Below, one piece after another: positions 43,391 through 51,796 of a DNA stretch of 64,000 bases. The notes under the pieces were generated by a model. It did not search any database. It saw only the letters and a program-made list of their open reading frames with translations, and was not told the origin of the DNA. Within the stretch, counting starts at the first letter, position 1, and each line of letters opens with the position of its first letter. A program made the translations under genes and the position numbers. Source of the DNA: Chromatiaceae bacterium (lineage in GTDB: Bacteria > Pseudomonadota > Gammaproteobacteria > Chromatiales > Chromatiaceae); assembly GCA_024235255.1 (NCBI GenBank), contig JACKMT010000001.1, forward strand, positions 558,001-622,000. Direction: 5' to 3'.

Positions 43391-44611
43391 CTATTCGCGG
43401 CCAGGCTCTCCGTTAGATTCAGACACGCCAATCCGCAGCTGATAGCCGACGCAGGGATCGATCGCATTGATGAGCAGTTCCGCGCGCTGTTGCAGATCGG
43501 CTGTGTTCCCGGCCGCCAAACCCAGCAGGCTGCCGGCCAGCACACCCTTTGGGTGAAAATTCCACTCGGTCGGCGCCAGGATCTGATAGTTCGCCACCCG
43601 GCCGGCCGCCAGTTCGGCCCGGTGAACCAGCCTACCCCGGGCCGCCTCAACCTGGGAGATGCCGATGCCGGGGCCTACGCATGGGCCGCTTTCGAGCGAA
43701 TCGGATGTACCTGGATCAACGATTCCGTTACGCAGCTCATCGGTCAGCAGCGCCAGTTCAACCAGCCGTGCAGCAGCCCTTGTCAACAGACCGTTGCCCC
43801 ACTCCTTCGCCAGCGAGAGCAGCAGCGGATGGTCGCAATGACGAGTGAAGGCAGAGGTTTCCGCCGGCGCATCCTGCCAGTCGGGCTGGGCAATGAACCG
43901 ATCGGCGCCTGCACCGGCCAGCCGCCGGTTTAGATACTTCACATCGAGCGCTCCCAGTGCCGCAATCCGGGTCCGGCCCAATCCGGCCTGGCCGCGGTTT
44001 TCGACCTGAAACAGCATCTGCTGCGCTACTGTGGCGCATCTCCGGCTCCATTTGCTCAAGCTTTGCCAGTCGCAGATCTCCAGCCAACTTTGCCGCGGCT
44101 GGGAGAAGATGCGCGAATCCAGGTAGCGCTCAAGGTCGTCCAGTCGATCTGCAAACTGCACTGGTGTTGCCTGCACATTCGAATCTTCAGCGGCAAACAG
44201 CCGGCCTGCAGGGAAATGCGCCGCGCGGAAATCTTGCATCAGCGAGAACAGCTGAGTGATCCCCCTCCGGTCCGGCGCCCGGTCGAGAAACCTGGTCCAT
44301 TTCAGCTCAATCTGCCAGAGGTGCTCTTTGAGCGTCTCAAACGCGATCAGCAAACGCCGCCTGTGCCGGACTGCCGGCGAGACCGGCATCCCCAAAGCCT
44401 GTTCCAGTGCTTCGGCGGCCGCACAGCCCTGCGCCACACCGCAGACGCTGTAGATCAACGGCAGCGCCACGGTGACCTCGGCAGGTTTTTTACCGCAGAA
44501 CATGCGGGGCATATTGAGCGGCCGCGTGGAATGGACACTAACCCCGGTGACCCGGCCCCGACGCCAGCCGAGGTCGATCAGTAGTCGTCCCTCAACCCCC
44601 GCTTCCGCCAA
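43391..44611 (-). CDS. hupK: HupK-like (NiFe-hydrogenase large-subunit-related) maturation protein
   Basis: 406 residues; the start is probably TTG 44611, 6 bp after the hypC stop. It resembles a degenerate NiFe-hydrogenase large subunit: CGVAQGCAAAEALEQALG near residues 57-75 stands where CxxC of L1 would be, but here Cys-x5-Cys. DPCVGYQLRIGV at the C-terminus replaces DPCxxCxxH. These losses are known in HupK, thought to help assembly of the uptake hydrogenase large subunit with HypC. No structural subunit, hypD or hypE is in the window, so the pair with hypC is isolated or belongs to a cluster that has been scattered. Confidence 0.78.
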   Translation of the reverse strand: MAEAGVEGRLLIDLGWRRGRVTGVSVHSTRPLNMPRMFCGKKPAEVTVALPLIYSVCGVAQGCAAAEALEQALGMPVSPAVRHRRRLLIAFETLKEHLWQIELKWTRFLDRAPDRRGITQLFSLMQDFRAAHFPAGRLFAAEDSNVQATPVQFADRLDDLERYLDSRIFSQPRQSWLEICDWQSLSKWSRRCATVAQQMLFQVENRGQAGLGRTRIAALGALDVKYLNRRLAGAGADRFIAQPDWQDAPAETSAFTRHCDHPLLLSLAKEWGNGLLTRAAARLVELALLTDELRNGIVDPGTSDSLESGPCVGPGIGISQVEAARGRLVHRAELAAGRVANYQILAPTEWNFHPKGVLAGSLLGLAAGNTADLQQRAELLINAIDPCVGYQLRIGVSESNGEPGRE

Positions 44612-44617
44612 CGCGCG

Positions 44618-44932
44618 CTACCCGCCCGTTCTTTTCGGGTCAAAACCGCCCGGCGGCCGGGAAGGGTCCAGCAGATCGGCAAAGGCGGCATCGATATCCA
44701 GATCTGACCGGCCGTCGTGCAAAGCCGCCACCAGTGCCAGCGCATCTGCGATCCTTTTCGCCTCCACGGGTGCCAGCACCTCCCGGGCGGAACCGAGAAA
44801 ATTGAGGATCCAGGTCCCTGCAGGCTGCGGTCCGATCAGCGTAGTATCCACCACTTTTTCGCCATCCCGTCCCCGGCACAGCGCAGTAAACGCCCGCTGT
44901 TCGATAACTTCCATTGGGATCCCGATGCACAC
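44618..44932 (-). CDS. hypC: HypC/HupF-family hydrogenase maturation chaperone
   Basis: 104 residues from GTG 44932 (GAGG 10 bp before). The N-terminal MCIGIPM is the HypC signature whose Cys2 binds the Fe(CN)2CO intermediate after Met removal. The rest has VVDTTLIGPQPAGTWILNF and AREVLAPVEAKRIADAL, as in the HupF version of HypC that accompanies HupK. It carries the iron centre with HypD and delivers it to the large-subunit precursor. Immediately upstream of hupK. The upstream gap (44933-45086) contains the divergent start of an unknown gene. Confidence 0.85.
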   Translation of the reverse strand: MCIGIPMEVIEQRAFTALCRGRDGEKVVDTTLIGPQPAGTWILNFLGSAREVLAPVEAKRIADALALVAALHDGRSDLDIDAAFADLLDPSRPPGGFDPKRTGG

Positions 44933-45086
44933 TGGCTAAACCTCGAAATTCTTTCACGCAAAGTGTTAAAGTATTGTCCGGATCCCCAACTGAATCAATG
45001 ACCTTGAGCATTGTTGAAGGGTTAATTTGCGGGTGCAATGGGCTGGCAATCCAGATCAGTACCAGTCAAAACAGACGAAAAGCCAG

Positions 45087-45980
45087 ATGAATAATATTAC
45101 CGAAAACGGCACGCGCAAGCGTTGCAACGGCAAAGAGTGCATCTACTATGACGGCTATTGGATCCGCTTCTATCCGATACCGGAAGATACGCTGGCAAAC
45201 CGAAAACTGTTGATTGACCATCTGACGAAGCGCACCTTTCACCATACCGAGTCAGGCATCAATACACCGGGAGAGCGACTGGAAGAGGCGCGCCGGGCAT
45301 ACGAGGAGCAGACGGATCCGATCCGCAAACGGGTCAACGGTGCTATGCTGGCAGGCGCACTGTTCAATCGTGCCACCGATATATTCACCGCGATCGTCGA
45401 GCTGGAATCCAAAGGGGTCAAGGTCAGCCGCAGCAACGAACTGATGAAGGAGTGCGCCGACTGTTTCAGGCAGGCTTTGGAACTCGGCAAGCAGGTGAAG
45501 CACTATAGTGGGCAGGAGGGCATCGACGAACTTTGGGGGGAGCCGTTCAAAGCGTTCACGCAATCGACCACACAGGTGTTTGAGTCCCGCTACCGTAAAA
45601 TCGCCCAGACTATGCGCGACATCGATAAGATCGGCACCCACCTGGCGAAGGCGCTGGCAAAGAGCCGGCTTTTTCTGGATGCCATCCCGCTGCTTGATGA
45701 CATGGTTGTCTCCGCCAAACTGCAGTTGGAGACCATGAAGTTGGACGAGGATTTTTTCCTGGTTTGGCCGAAATTTATCGCCAGCCGTGAGACCGTGGAT
45801 GCGTTCACCCCTCCCATCAATCAGACGAGCGTACGGCTGCGGCATCAGATCGACAAAGGAGTGAATCTGATCAGAGAGGGAACTGCACTTATCACCTATC
45901 TTTCGGAAGCGCGGGTGCCCATGCCCAAAAGCATGCAGATGTATCTCGAACAGTGCAGTCAATTCGAATTAGAGATTTAA
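45087..45980 (+). CDS. Protein of unknown function upstream of a NYN nuclease-like gene
   Basis: 297 residues from ATG 45087. No signal peptide or membrane helix; the protein is mostly helical, with a coiled-coil-like centre (ERLEEARRAYEEQTDPIRKR), four cysteines in the first half (CNGKEC, ECADCF), and basic patches. The N-terminus (CNGKECIYYDGYWIRFYPIP) has a beta-rich look. I recognise no family. Followed after 69 bp by a NYN-LOTUS protein on the same strand; both may be expressed together. The gene has a fully matching antisense frame, which is only a shadow. Confidence 0.6.
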   Translation: MNNITENGTRKRCNGKECIYYDGYWIRFYPIPEDTLANRKLLIDHLTKRTFHHTESGINTPGERLEEARRAYEEQTDPIRKRVNGAMLAGALFNRATDIFTAIVELESKGVKVSRSNELMKECADCFRQALELGKQVKHYSGQEGIDELWGEPFKAFTQSTTQVFESRYRKIAQTMRDIDKIGTHLAKALAKSRLFLDAIPLLDDMVVSAKLQLETMKLDEDFFLVWPKFIASRETVDAFTPPINQTSVRLRHQIDKGVNLIREGTALITYLSEARVPMPKSMQMYLEQCSQFELEI

Positions 45981-46049
45981 CAATGAATGGGATATCCCGC
46001 CGAACCAGGTTCTGGCATCAGCGGTATAGCTACAGCATATGGGAAATAT

Positions 46050-46865
46050 ATGATTGAAAATCCGAAAACACGGAACATGGCGCTCTACTGCGATTTCGAA
46101 AATGTTGCGCTCGGCGTAAGGGACGCCAGATACGCCGCCTTCGACATCCGCAAGGTGCTCGAACGACTGCTGCTGAAGGGCAACATCGTGGTGAAGAAAG
46201 CCTACTGCGACTGGGACAGGTACAAAGAGTTTAAGAACGCGATGCATGAGGCTGCCTTCGAGCTGATCGACATTCCGCATATTCGCCTGAGCGGCAAGAA
46301 CTCTGCCGATATCCGCATGGTGGTCGATGCACTTGACCTCTGTTACACCAAAGCCCATGTGGACACCTTCGTCATTATCAGCGGCGACTCGGACTTCTCC
46401 GCACTGGTCAGCAAATTGCGCGAAAACAATAAGCTGGTGGTCGGCGTCGGCGTCAAGAACTCCACTTCCGACCTGTTGACGGCCAATTGTGACGAGTTCA
46501 TCTACTACGACGATCTGGTGCGGGAGGCCGCCAAGCCGCGCCGGACCGCGAAAAAAAAGGTGGTCAAGAAAACCGTGCAGAAGAGCGGCGATCAGATCGA
46601 AGAGGAGAAACAGCAGACCGCGTTGGATCTGGTGCTGGAGACAGTGGAAGATCTGTTCGAGGAGCGCGGCGAGGAGGAGAAGGTGTGGGGGTCGATGGTC
46701 AAGCAGGCGTTGAAGCGCCGCCAGCCCGGATTCAGCGAGACCTACCACGGCTTCCGCACCTTCAGCAAACTGCTTGAGGAGGCGCAGGCGCGTCATCTGC
46801 TGGAGTTGGAGCACGACGAAAAATCCGGCGGCTACATCATCAAATCGTTCGCGCACGAAGAGTGA
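46050..46865 (+). CDS. NYN-domain protein (LabA/DUF88 type) with LOTUS-like C-terminal domain
   Basis: 271 residues from ATG 46050 (GGGAAA upstream; ATG 45987 would add 21 residues). The NYN (PIN-like) ribonuclease fold has its acidic residues in place: D15 in YCDFENV, D87 in KNSADIRMVVDAL, and D113/D115 in SGDSDFSALVSKL. After a Lys-rich linker (about 160-190: KPRRTAKKKVVKKT), residues about 200-268 form an OST-HTH/LOTUS-like winged helix (VWGSMVKQALKRRQPGFSET), likely RNA-binding (G-quadruplex or adaptor type). Such NYN-LOTUS proteins are widespread but poorly described, with proposed RNA processing roles. It lies 27 bp upstream of a methyltransferase gene. Confidence 0.85.
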   Translation: MIENPKTRNMALYCDFENVALGVRDARYAAFDIRKVLERLLLKGNIVVKKAYCDWDRYKEFKNAMHEAAFELIDIPHIRLSGKNSADIRMVVDALDLCYTKAHVDTFVIISGDSDFSALVSKLRENNKLVVGVGVKNSTSDLLTANCDEFIYYDDLVREAAKPRRTAKKKVVKKTVQKSGDQIEEEKQQTALDLVLETVEDLFEERGEEEKVWGSMVKQALKRRQPGFSETYHGFRTFSKLLEEAQARHLLELEHDEKSGGYIIKSFAHEE

Positions 46866-46891
46866 TTGTCACCCGCTGATCCGGAGCCAGG

Positions 46892-48481
46892 ATGACCGAC
46901 GCTATCGACCCCTACGATCAATTCAGCTACGAGAGCATCGCCTTTCAGGATACCCATCCCCGGCATCTCGCCGCTCTGGGCCGACTGTTCGAACTGCCCG
47001 CCGCTGCTCCCGGCAACTGCCGGGTGTTGGAGCTGGGCTGCGCCACCGGCGGCAATCTGATCCCCATGGCCTGGTACCAGCCGCAGGCGAGCTTCCTAGG
47101 CATCGACCTATCGGCCAACCAGATCCGGGAAGGGCAATCGATGATCGACCGCCTGGGGTTGACCAACGTCGAGCTGCGCCAGGGGGACATCCTGGCGCTG
47201 GGCGAGGAGCTGGGGAGCTTCGACTACATCGTCGCGCACGGCGTCTACTCCTGGGTGCCGGCGACAGTCAGGGAGCGGCTGCTCGGGCTCTCCAGGGCGC
47301 TGTTGAAGCCGGCCGGTCTGCTCTATCTCAGCTTTAACGCACTGCCCGGCTGGCGCATGCGTGGCATGCTGCGCGACATCTTGCGCTTTGCCTGCCGGGA
47401 TGCCGGAGATGCCAGAACGAAACTCGACGCGGCGTACACGGCGCTGGCCCGGCTGGAGCAGTCGCTGGGCGAATTGCAGGCGCTTAGCGCCCGCTACCTG
47501 CGCGAAGAGATCAAGTATCTGCGCAGTGCGCACCCCAGCTATCTGTTGTTCGAATATCTGGCGGAGGAGAACCACCCCTTCCTGTTCAGCGATTTTCTGG
47601 CGGATACAGCGCGCCACCGCTTGCGCTATCTGTGCGATACCCAACTCTCGTTTCTCTTCCCCTCCACGTTCGGCAGCGCCACCGAAGCGGCACTGGGCGA
47701 TATCGCGGACGATATGGAGCTGGAGCAGTGGCTGGACTTCGTCTCAGCGCGCAATTTCCGGCGCTGCGTGCTCTGCCGAGACGATGCGGTTCCTGCCGAT
47801 GAGCTGTCGCTGGACGCCTTTGCCGAATTTGCCTTCGGCTGCGATCTGACGCCGCCGCCGCGGCTGGATCTGCGCAGCGATAAAGCTGCGCCTTTCAGGC
47901 AGCCCGACGGCACCACCGTCGACGTCAGCCACCCGTTGAGCAAGGTGCTGCTGCTGGAGATGATCGAGCGCCAGCCGGATCTGCTGCACCTTCAGCAGCT
48001 GCTGCCCGGGGCCGAGCAGCGGCTGCTGCGGGCCGGCGGCAAGCCGGCCGAACAGACGTACGATCTCTGCCTGATGGAGCTGTTCACGCTGTTCTCTCAC
48101 CGCGCCCTCAGCGCAGCGCCCGATCCGGCGTATTTCAAACAGGAGCAGCTTTCCCATCCCCGGGCCACGGCGTTGGCGCGGGCGCAGGTAGCAGCCGGAC
48201 ACAGCCAAGTTGCAACGGCCCGCCACTCCAGTCTCGATCTGGACAGTTTCGCGGCGCGCATGATCCACCACATGACCGGCAGCCATGATCTGGTTGCGCT
48301 TACCGACCGCCTCATCGAAGAGCTGGAGCGCGGCCTCTTGGTACCACCCGATGATCTGAAGTTGCAACGCTGGTCAGACGAAAAGCTGCGGAAGCGCTTT
48401 ACTGCGAACTGCCAGGAGATGCTCACGCTGTTCGCTCGGCAGGGAATCCTCGCGGCTGACGCCAACGCACCCGACCGTTAA
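46892..48481 (+). CDS. SAM-dependent methyltransferase with regulatory domain (PKMT-like)
   Basis: 529 residues; GGAG is 6 bp before ATG. Residues about 40-170 are a class I methyltransferase: motif I RVLELGCATGGNL, FLGIDLSANQ, and DYIVAHGVYSWVP with motif IV. Residues about 200-300 contain the methyltransferase regulatory domain (FEYLAEENHPFLFSDF) of the family known from rickettsial OmpB lysine methyltransferases PKMT1/2. The C-terminal 200 residues resemble the winged-helix/regulatory tail of those proteins. A protein substrate, perhaps a surface protein, is likely but unknown. The gene's stop overlaps that of the minus-strand Sco fusion gene by a few bases. Confidence 0.85.
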   Translation: MTDAIDPYDQFSYESIAFQDTHPRHLAALGRLFELPAAAPGNCRVLELGCATGGNLIPMAWYQPQASFLGIDLSANQIREGQSMIDRLGLTNVELRQGDILALGEELGSFDYIVAHGVYSWVPATVRERLLGLSRALLKPAGLLYLSFNALPGWRMRGMLRDILRFACRDAGDARTKLDAAYTALARLEQSLGELQALSARYLREEIKYLRSAHPSYLLFEYLAEENHPFLFSDFLADTARHRLRYLCDTQLSFLFPSTFGSATEAALGDIADDMELEQWLDFVSARNFRRCVLCRDDAVPADELSLDAFAEFAFGCDLTPPPRLDLRSDKAAPFRQPDGTTVDVSHPLSKVLLLEMIERQPDLLHLQQLLPGAEQRLLRAGGKPAEQTYDLCLMELFTLFSHRALSAAPDPAYFKQEQLSHPRATALARAQVAAGHSQVATARHSSLDLDSFAARMIHHMTGSHDLVALTDRLIEELERGLLVPPDDLKLQRWSDEKLRKRFTANCQEMLTLFARQGILAADANAPDR

Positions 48482-49893
48482 CGAAAATTGCGCAGCCGGT
48501 CGGCCAGCGCCTGGGGAGTGATACCGTGGGCAATTTTGGTTAGGAAACGGCCGTCGGGTCCGATCAGAAACAGGCTCGCGGTGTGGTCCATGGTGTAGCG
48601 CATCGGATCGCCCGCTGCATCGACCACCTTTTCATATCTCACCCGGTACTGCTTCACCACCGTATCTATCATACTGCCGCTGCCGGTCAGTCCAACCATG
48701 TTTTCGTTGAAATAAGCCACATATTCACGCAGCCTCTCCACCGTATCGCGTTCCGGATCGACGGTTATAAACCAGGGCACAAACCGATTCGCATCGTCGC
48801 CCAGCAGTGTCAGCGCCCGCGCCAAAACCTGGAGTGAATTCGGACAGACATCGGGACACTGGGTATAGCCAAAAAAGAGTATGTGATAGCTGCCCAACAG
48901 ATCCGCTTCGGTGACCTCCCGGCCGTTATGGTCGGTCAGAATAAAGCGTCCGCCAAGGGTCTCACCGGACGCCGCTTCACTGCCGAAATAAGCGCTCTTC
49001 GCAGCGCCCTCCGTGCCAAGGCAATCCTGTATCACAGCGGTGTTGTACTCCATTATTTGTGCATACAGCTCTGGCCCGGGCTGAAAACGGCGCCCGAAGC
49101 TGTCCAGCTCGCCGGTTCTAACCGGTAAACCCTCGGTCAACAGAGCGAGATGCTCGTTCGGCATGCCGGTCTCGCTGAGTACGCAGACGTAGTCGCCGTT
49201 GCTGATGCCGTTGCGCGCCTTCAGCAGCGTCTCGGTTGCCACCGGTTGTGCCGGCAGCGGCGAGAGCACCTCACCCAAGCGCAGCGCGTAGGCCTGGGAG
49301 AAGTACTGCAGCGTGTCGTAGAGCAGCAGCGCAACTCCCTGGCTCAAGCCGCGGTAGCCGAATTCGTAACGACGATCCAACTCGGCCAGTTTGCGATGCA
49401 GTTCCCTGCGATTACGTAGATAGAGATGGGACCTGACCGGATCGGCGGCCATCAGCGTACGCGCAAGCTCATCCGTCAGGATCAGGATATTGCGGCTGTC
49501 CATCCAGAAAAACGGGTCGCGCAGGTCGCTATTCAGTCGCTGCGGAAGAATTTTCAGGGCGGGAAGATTGAGCAGTTCGACAACCCGCTTGTCGCCGGTC
49601 ACCCCGGCGACTGCGGCCGTCATGAATGGTTCGAGTTCGGGACCGGTCCAGACGAGCAGATCAGCAGCGGCGATCTGCGCTTCCTGCAGTCCGGTCAATC
49701 GATACTCAAAGGGCGAGGCTGTTCCGGAAACCAGCAGCAGCGGCTCATCCCCACCCTGCATCAGCGCAGCCAGAATCGCATGCACCGGCTTGATACTCGC
49801 CACGACGCTGAACGTCTGCTGCTGTGCATGCCCGCCGGCCGGAATCAGCAGCGCAAGAAGCAGTAACAAAACCATCGGATAACGTCTGATCAC
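48478..49893 (-). CDS. Sco1/SenC domain fused to a degenerate ZnuA-like binding domain
   Basis: 471 residues from GTG 49893 (signal peptide RRYPMVLLLLLALLIPAGGH). Residues about 30-280 have the ZnuA/metal ABC binding-protein fold (VVASIKPVHAILAAL, LLVWTGPELEPF, GDYVCVLSETGMPNEHL). The zinc ligands look replaced: SPF instead of SPH (F62), DPFFWMD instead of DPHxWLD (F128), and LYDTLQYF instead of a HDA type (Y192). Residues about 300-470 are a Sco/SenC thioredoxin-like domain with CPDVC (C346, C350) and the later His in MDHTASLF. Sco delivers copper to cytochrome c oxidase or acts as a thiol reductase. The fusion implies a periplasmic copper or oxidase-linked function. No oxidase gene is nearby. 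Confidence 0.83.
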   Translation of the reverse strand: MIRRYPMVLLLLLALLIPAGGHAQQQTFSVVASIKPVHAILAALMQGGDEPLLLVSGTASPFEYRLTGLQEAQIAAADLLVWTGPELEPFMTAAVAGVTGDKRVVELLNLPALKILPQRLNSDLRDPFFWMDSRNILILTDELARTLMAADPVRSHLYLRNRRELHRKLAELDRRYEFGYRGLSQGVALLLYDTLQYFSQAYALRLGEVLSPLPAQPVATETLLKARNGISNGDYVCVLSETGMPNEHLALLTEGLPVRTGELDSFGRRFQPGPELYAQIMEYNTAVIQDCLGTEGAAKSAYFGSEAASGETLGGRFILTDHNGREVTEADLLGSYHILFFGYTQCPDVCPNSLQVLARALTLLGDDANRFVPWFITVDPERDTVERLREYVAYFNENMVGLTGSGSMIDTVVKQYRVRYEKVVDAAGDPMRYTMDHTASLFLIGPDGRFLTKIAHGITPQALADRLRNFR

Positions 49894-49994
49894 TGAAATT
49901 GAATCTCCGGGAAATTGAAAAAAGCGCTGATCGTCTAGCAAATGCACGGCAGGATACGGCTTGAAAAGCGGTTTTCCGAACGCTGAAGGCGCTG

Positions 49995-50330
49995 TCAGAA
50001 CGCCTTTTTCAACGCCTCTATCGCCGAGTCAACCTGGTCCGTGAACTTCGCACTGTCAGGGCAGGTCAGCCCCTCTTCAATAAATTTGATGAAGGATTCA
50101 TTGGTCATTTCGTCGAAGGCGAGTCCCAGCTCCCTGCGCTTGGGGAGCGTCTCGACCAGCGCCGCCTTCATGCGCCGCGTCTCATCCAGATACTGGCAGT
50201 GCAGCGCCACACCGTTCAGCACGCCAAGACTCCTGATGGTCTCGAACTGCGCCTCGCTGACAGCGGCGACCGGCGTCGATGGCAGAGCTGCCAGCGCGGT
50301 TACCAGAACGGTGATGTATGAAATTCGCAT
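49995..50330 (-). CDS. Small exported protein of unknown function
   Basis: 111 residues from ATG 50330 (AAAGG upstream); the open frame runs to 50591, but a signal peptide starts only here (MRISYITVLVTALAALPSTP, then VAA). The mature part is helical and charged with two cysteines (LHCQYL and LTCPDS) likely to pair: RSLGVLNGVALHCQYLDETR and MTNESFIKFIEEG. No family recognised. It ends 101 bp before the Sco fusion gene and begins about 260 bp after the mrfB gene, all on the minus strand. Confidence 0.6.
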   Translation of the reverse strand: MRISYITVLVTALAALPSTPVAAVSEAQFETIRSLGVLNGVALHCQYLDETRRMKAALVETLPKRRELGLAFDEMTNESFIKFIEEGLTCPDSAKFTDQVDSAIEALKKAF

Positions 50331-50587
50331 GGCCTTTGGCTTCGGTTGGACGTGCCAACCAGTCTGTTTACACGATTTAGGGAATTCTAGACAAACCTGA
50401 GTCTGGCGCAATTGCCCCAGGTCAAAACGAGTCCGACCGGCGGCATCCCGGTGACGTTGTGCAAAACGCTGGAAAAGAGGGATGTTTGGCTGGAATAAAT
50501 GGCCGAGGGCTGAGCTTTCGGGCATGAAAAAGTATCTTTCAATTTTCCCGTTGTCCTCTACCCTCCCTTGGCCCTTTGCCCATTTTA

Positions 50588-51796
50588 TCATCGGTAATCG
50601 AGATCCGACTGCCGGTTTAACTTCTCCAGTTTGCGCCGCAGCCGGGCGCAGCGCCGTTGTTTTTCGTCGCTGTCAGAGATCGCTTCGGCGTAGCTCAACG
50701 CACTTCTGTAGTCCTGTAAGTCATGCTCGAAGTGGATAGCCAGCCGCTCCCGCGCCGTTTGATCACCCCGTGCGGAGAGGGCCAGCCAGATCGATCGCGC
50801 CGCCTGCCGCCCGCCGCGGCGCTGCAGCAGCCCGGCCAGCGCTGTCAGTCCCGCTTGGTCCAGTGCCGGTTTTTGCTGGAGCAGCAGCACCAGTGCAGTA
50901 TCCTCCCGGCCGGCGCTGCGGTGGGCCTTGGCAACCGCCAGCGGATCGGCGCCATGCAAGCAGGGGTTGCGGTAGACCTCTGCGAGCAGCGGCAACAGCA
51001 CTGCCAGAGAGAGCAGATCCCAGCGATTATGGCGGCAGACTTGCGTCAGACAGCTGCCGTCGCCCCGCCTTATCCAGTCGAACCAGGCAGCGGGCGCTGC
51101 CGCTCCGGGCAGGTCGTCGCGGCGTTGAAATCCGAGTAGCTGCCGCTCGACGCTGGCCAGCCGGCAATCCTGCCATTTTCCGGCAAAGGCGCGCCGCACC
51201 GGGTAGAGCAGATCGAGATGCGGCAGGGATGCCAGTGGATCGGCCAGACCGGCGATGCGGCTGCGCGCCGCGAGCAGCGGCAGGTCGAATGTTTTACCGT
51301 TGTAGGTGACCAGCAGATCGCCCGCTCTGACCCATGCCGCCACGGCGTTCAGCAACGCCTGTTCGCCGGCATAGCGGGTGAGCAGGTACTGGCGCAGGAT
51401 CAGACCGCCCTGCTCGATACGCGCCAGGCCGACCATGAATGCCAGCGTGCCGCTGCCGCCGCAAAGACCGGTCGTTTCGGTGTCCAGAAACAGCAGGTCT
51501 TCCGGCTCCAGTCCAGCGGCTTCCGGAAAACTCTCCGCGCACCGGGCAAACTGGCCGAGTTTTTCCCTGCCATGCCGGGTACCTGAGGCTATGCGTTGCT
51601 CCACCAGCAGCACGCCGTCGGCAATTTCAACGCCTTGCAGCGCCCTGCGTAGAGCCGACGGGTCGCCGCTCCCATGGCTTTCATCGCTGCGCCGGGCCGC
51701 GCGTAATCGCCCAATCCGCGCGGCCAACCCGGCAGCTGCACCCGGTGTGCACTGCGGGGTCTGACGCAGATGGCTCAGGCGCCGCTTAATCGACAT
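50588..51796 (-). CDS. mrfB: DEDD exonuclease, MrfB (YprB)-like
   Basis: 402 residues. A ribonuclease-H-like 3'-5' exonuclease domain (about 95-275) contains the acidic tetrad: D and E in LFLDTETTGL, D in YNGKTFDLPLL, and the final H/D in RHNRWDLLSL. A helical TPR-like tail follows (about 290-400). In Bacillus subtilis MrfB works with the helicase MrfA to repair mitomycin-C DNA crosslinks. Here the helicase gene lies directly upstream, overlapping by 11 bp, which supports the same pairing. Known mainly in Firmicutes and actinobacteria, its presence in this gammaproteobacterial setting is notable. Confidence 0.85.
   Translation of the reverse strand: MSIKRRLSHLRQTPQCTPGAAAGLAARIGRLRAARRSDESHGSGDPSALRRALQGVEIADGVLLVEQRIASGTRHGREKLGQFARCAESFPEAAGLEPEDLLFLDTETTGLCGGSGTLAFMVGLARIEQGGLILRQYLLTRYAGEQALLNAVAAWVRAGDLLVTYNGKTFDLPLLAARSRIAGLADPLASLPHLDLLYPVRRAFAGKWQDCRLASVERQLLGFQRRDDLPGAAAPAAWFDWIRRGDGSCLTQVCRHNRWDLLSLAVLLPLLAEVYRNPCLHGADPLAVAKAHRSAGREDTALVLLLQQKPALDQAGLTALAGLLQRRGGRQAARSIWLALSARGDQTARERLAIHFEHDLQDYRSALSYAEAISDSDEKQRRCARLRRKLEKLNRQSDLDYR

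Noticed and set aside
45969..46856. 295-codon antisense frame over the NYN gene
   Set aside because: Shadow of the NYN coding frame; the plus-strand product has complete catalytic motifs.
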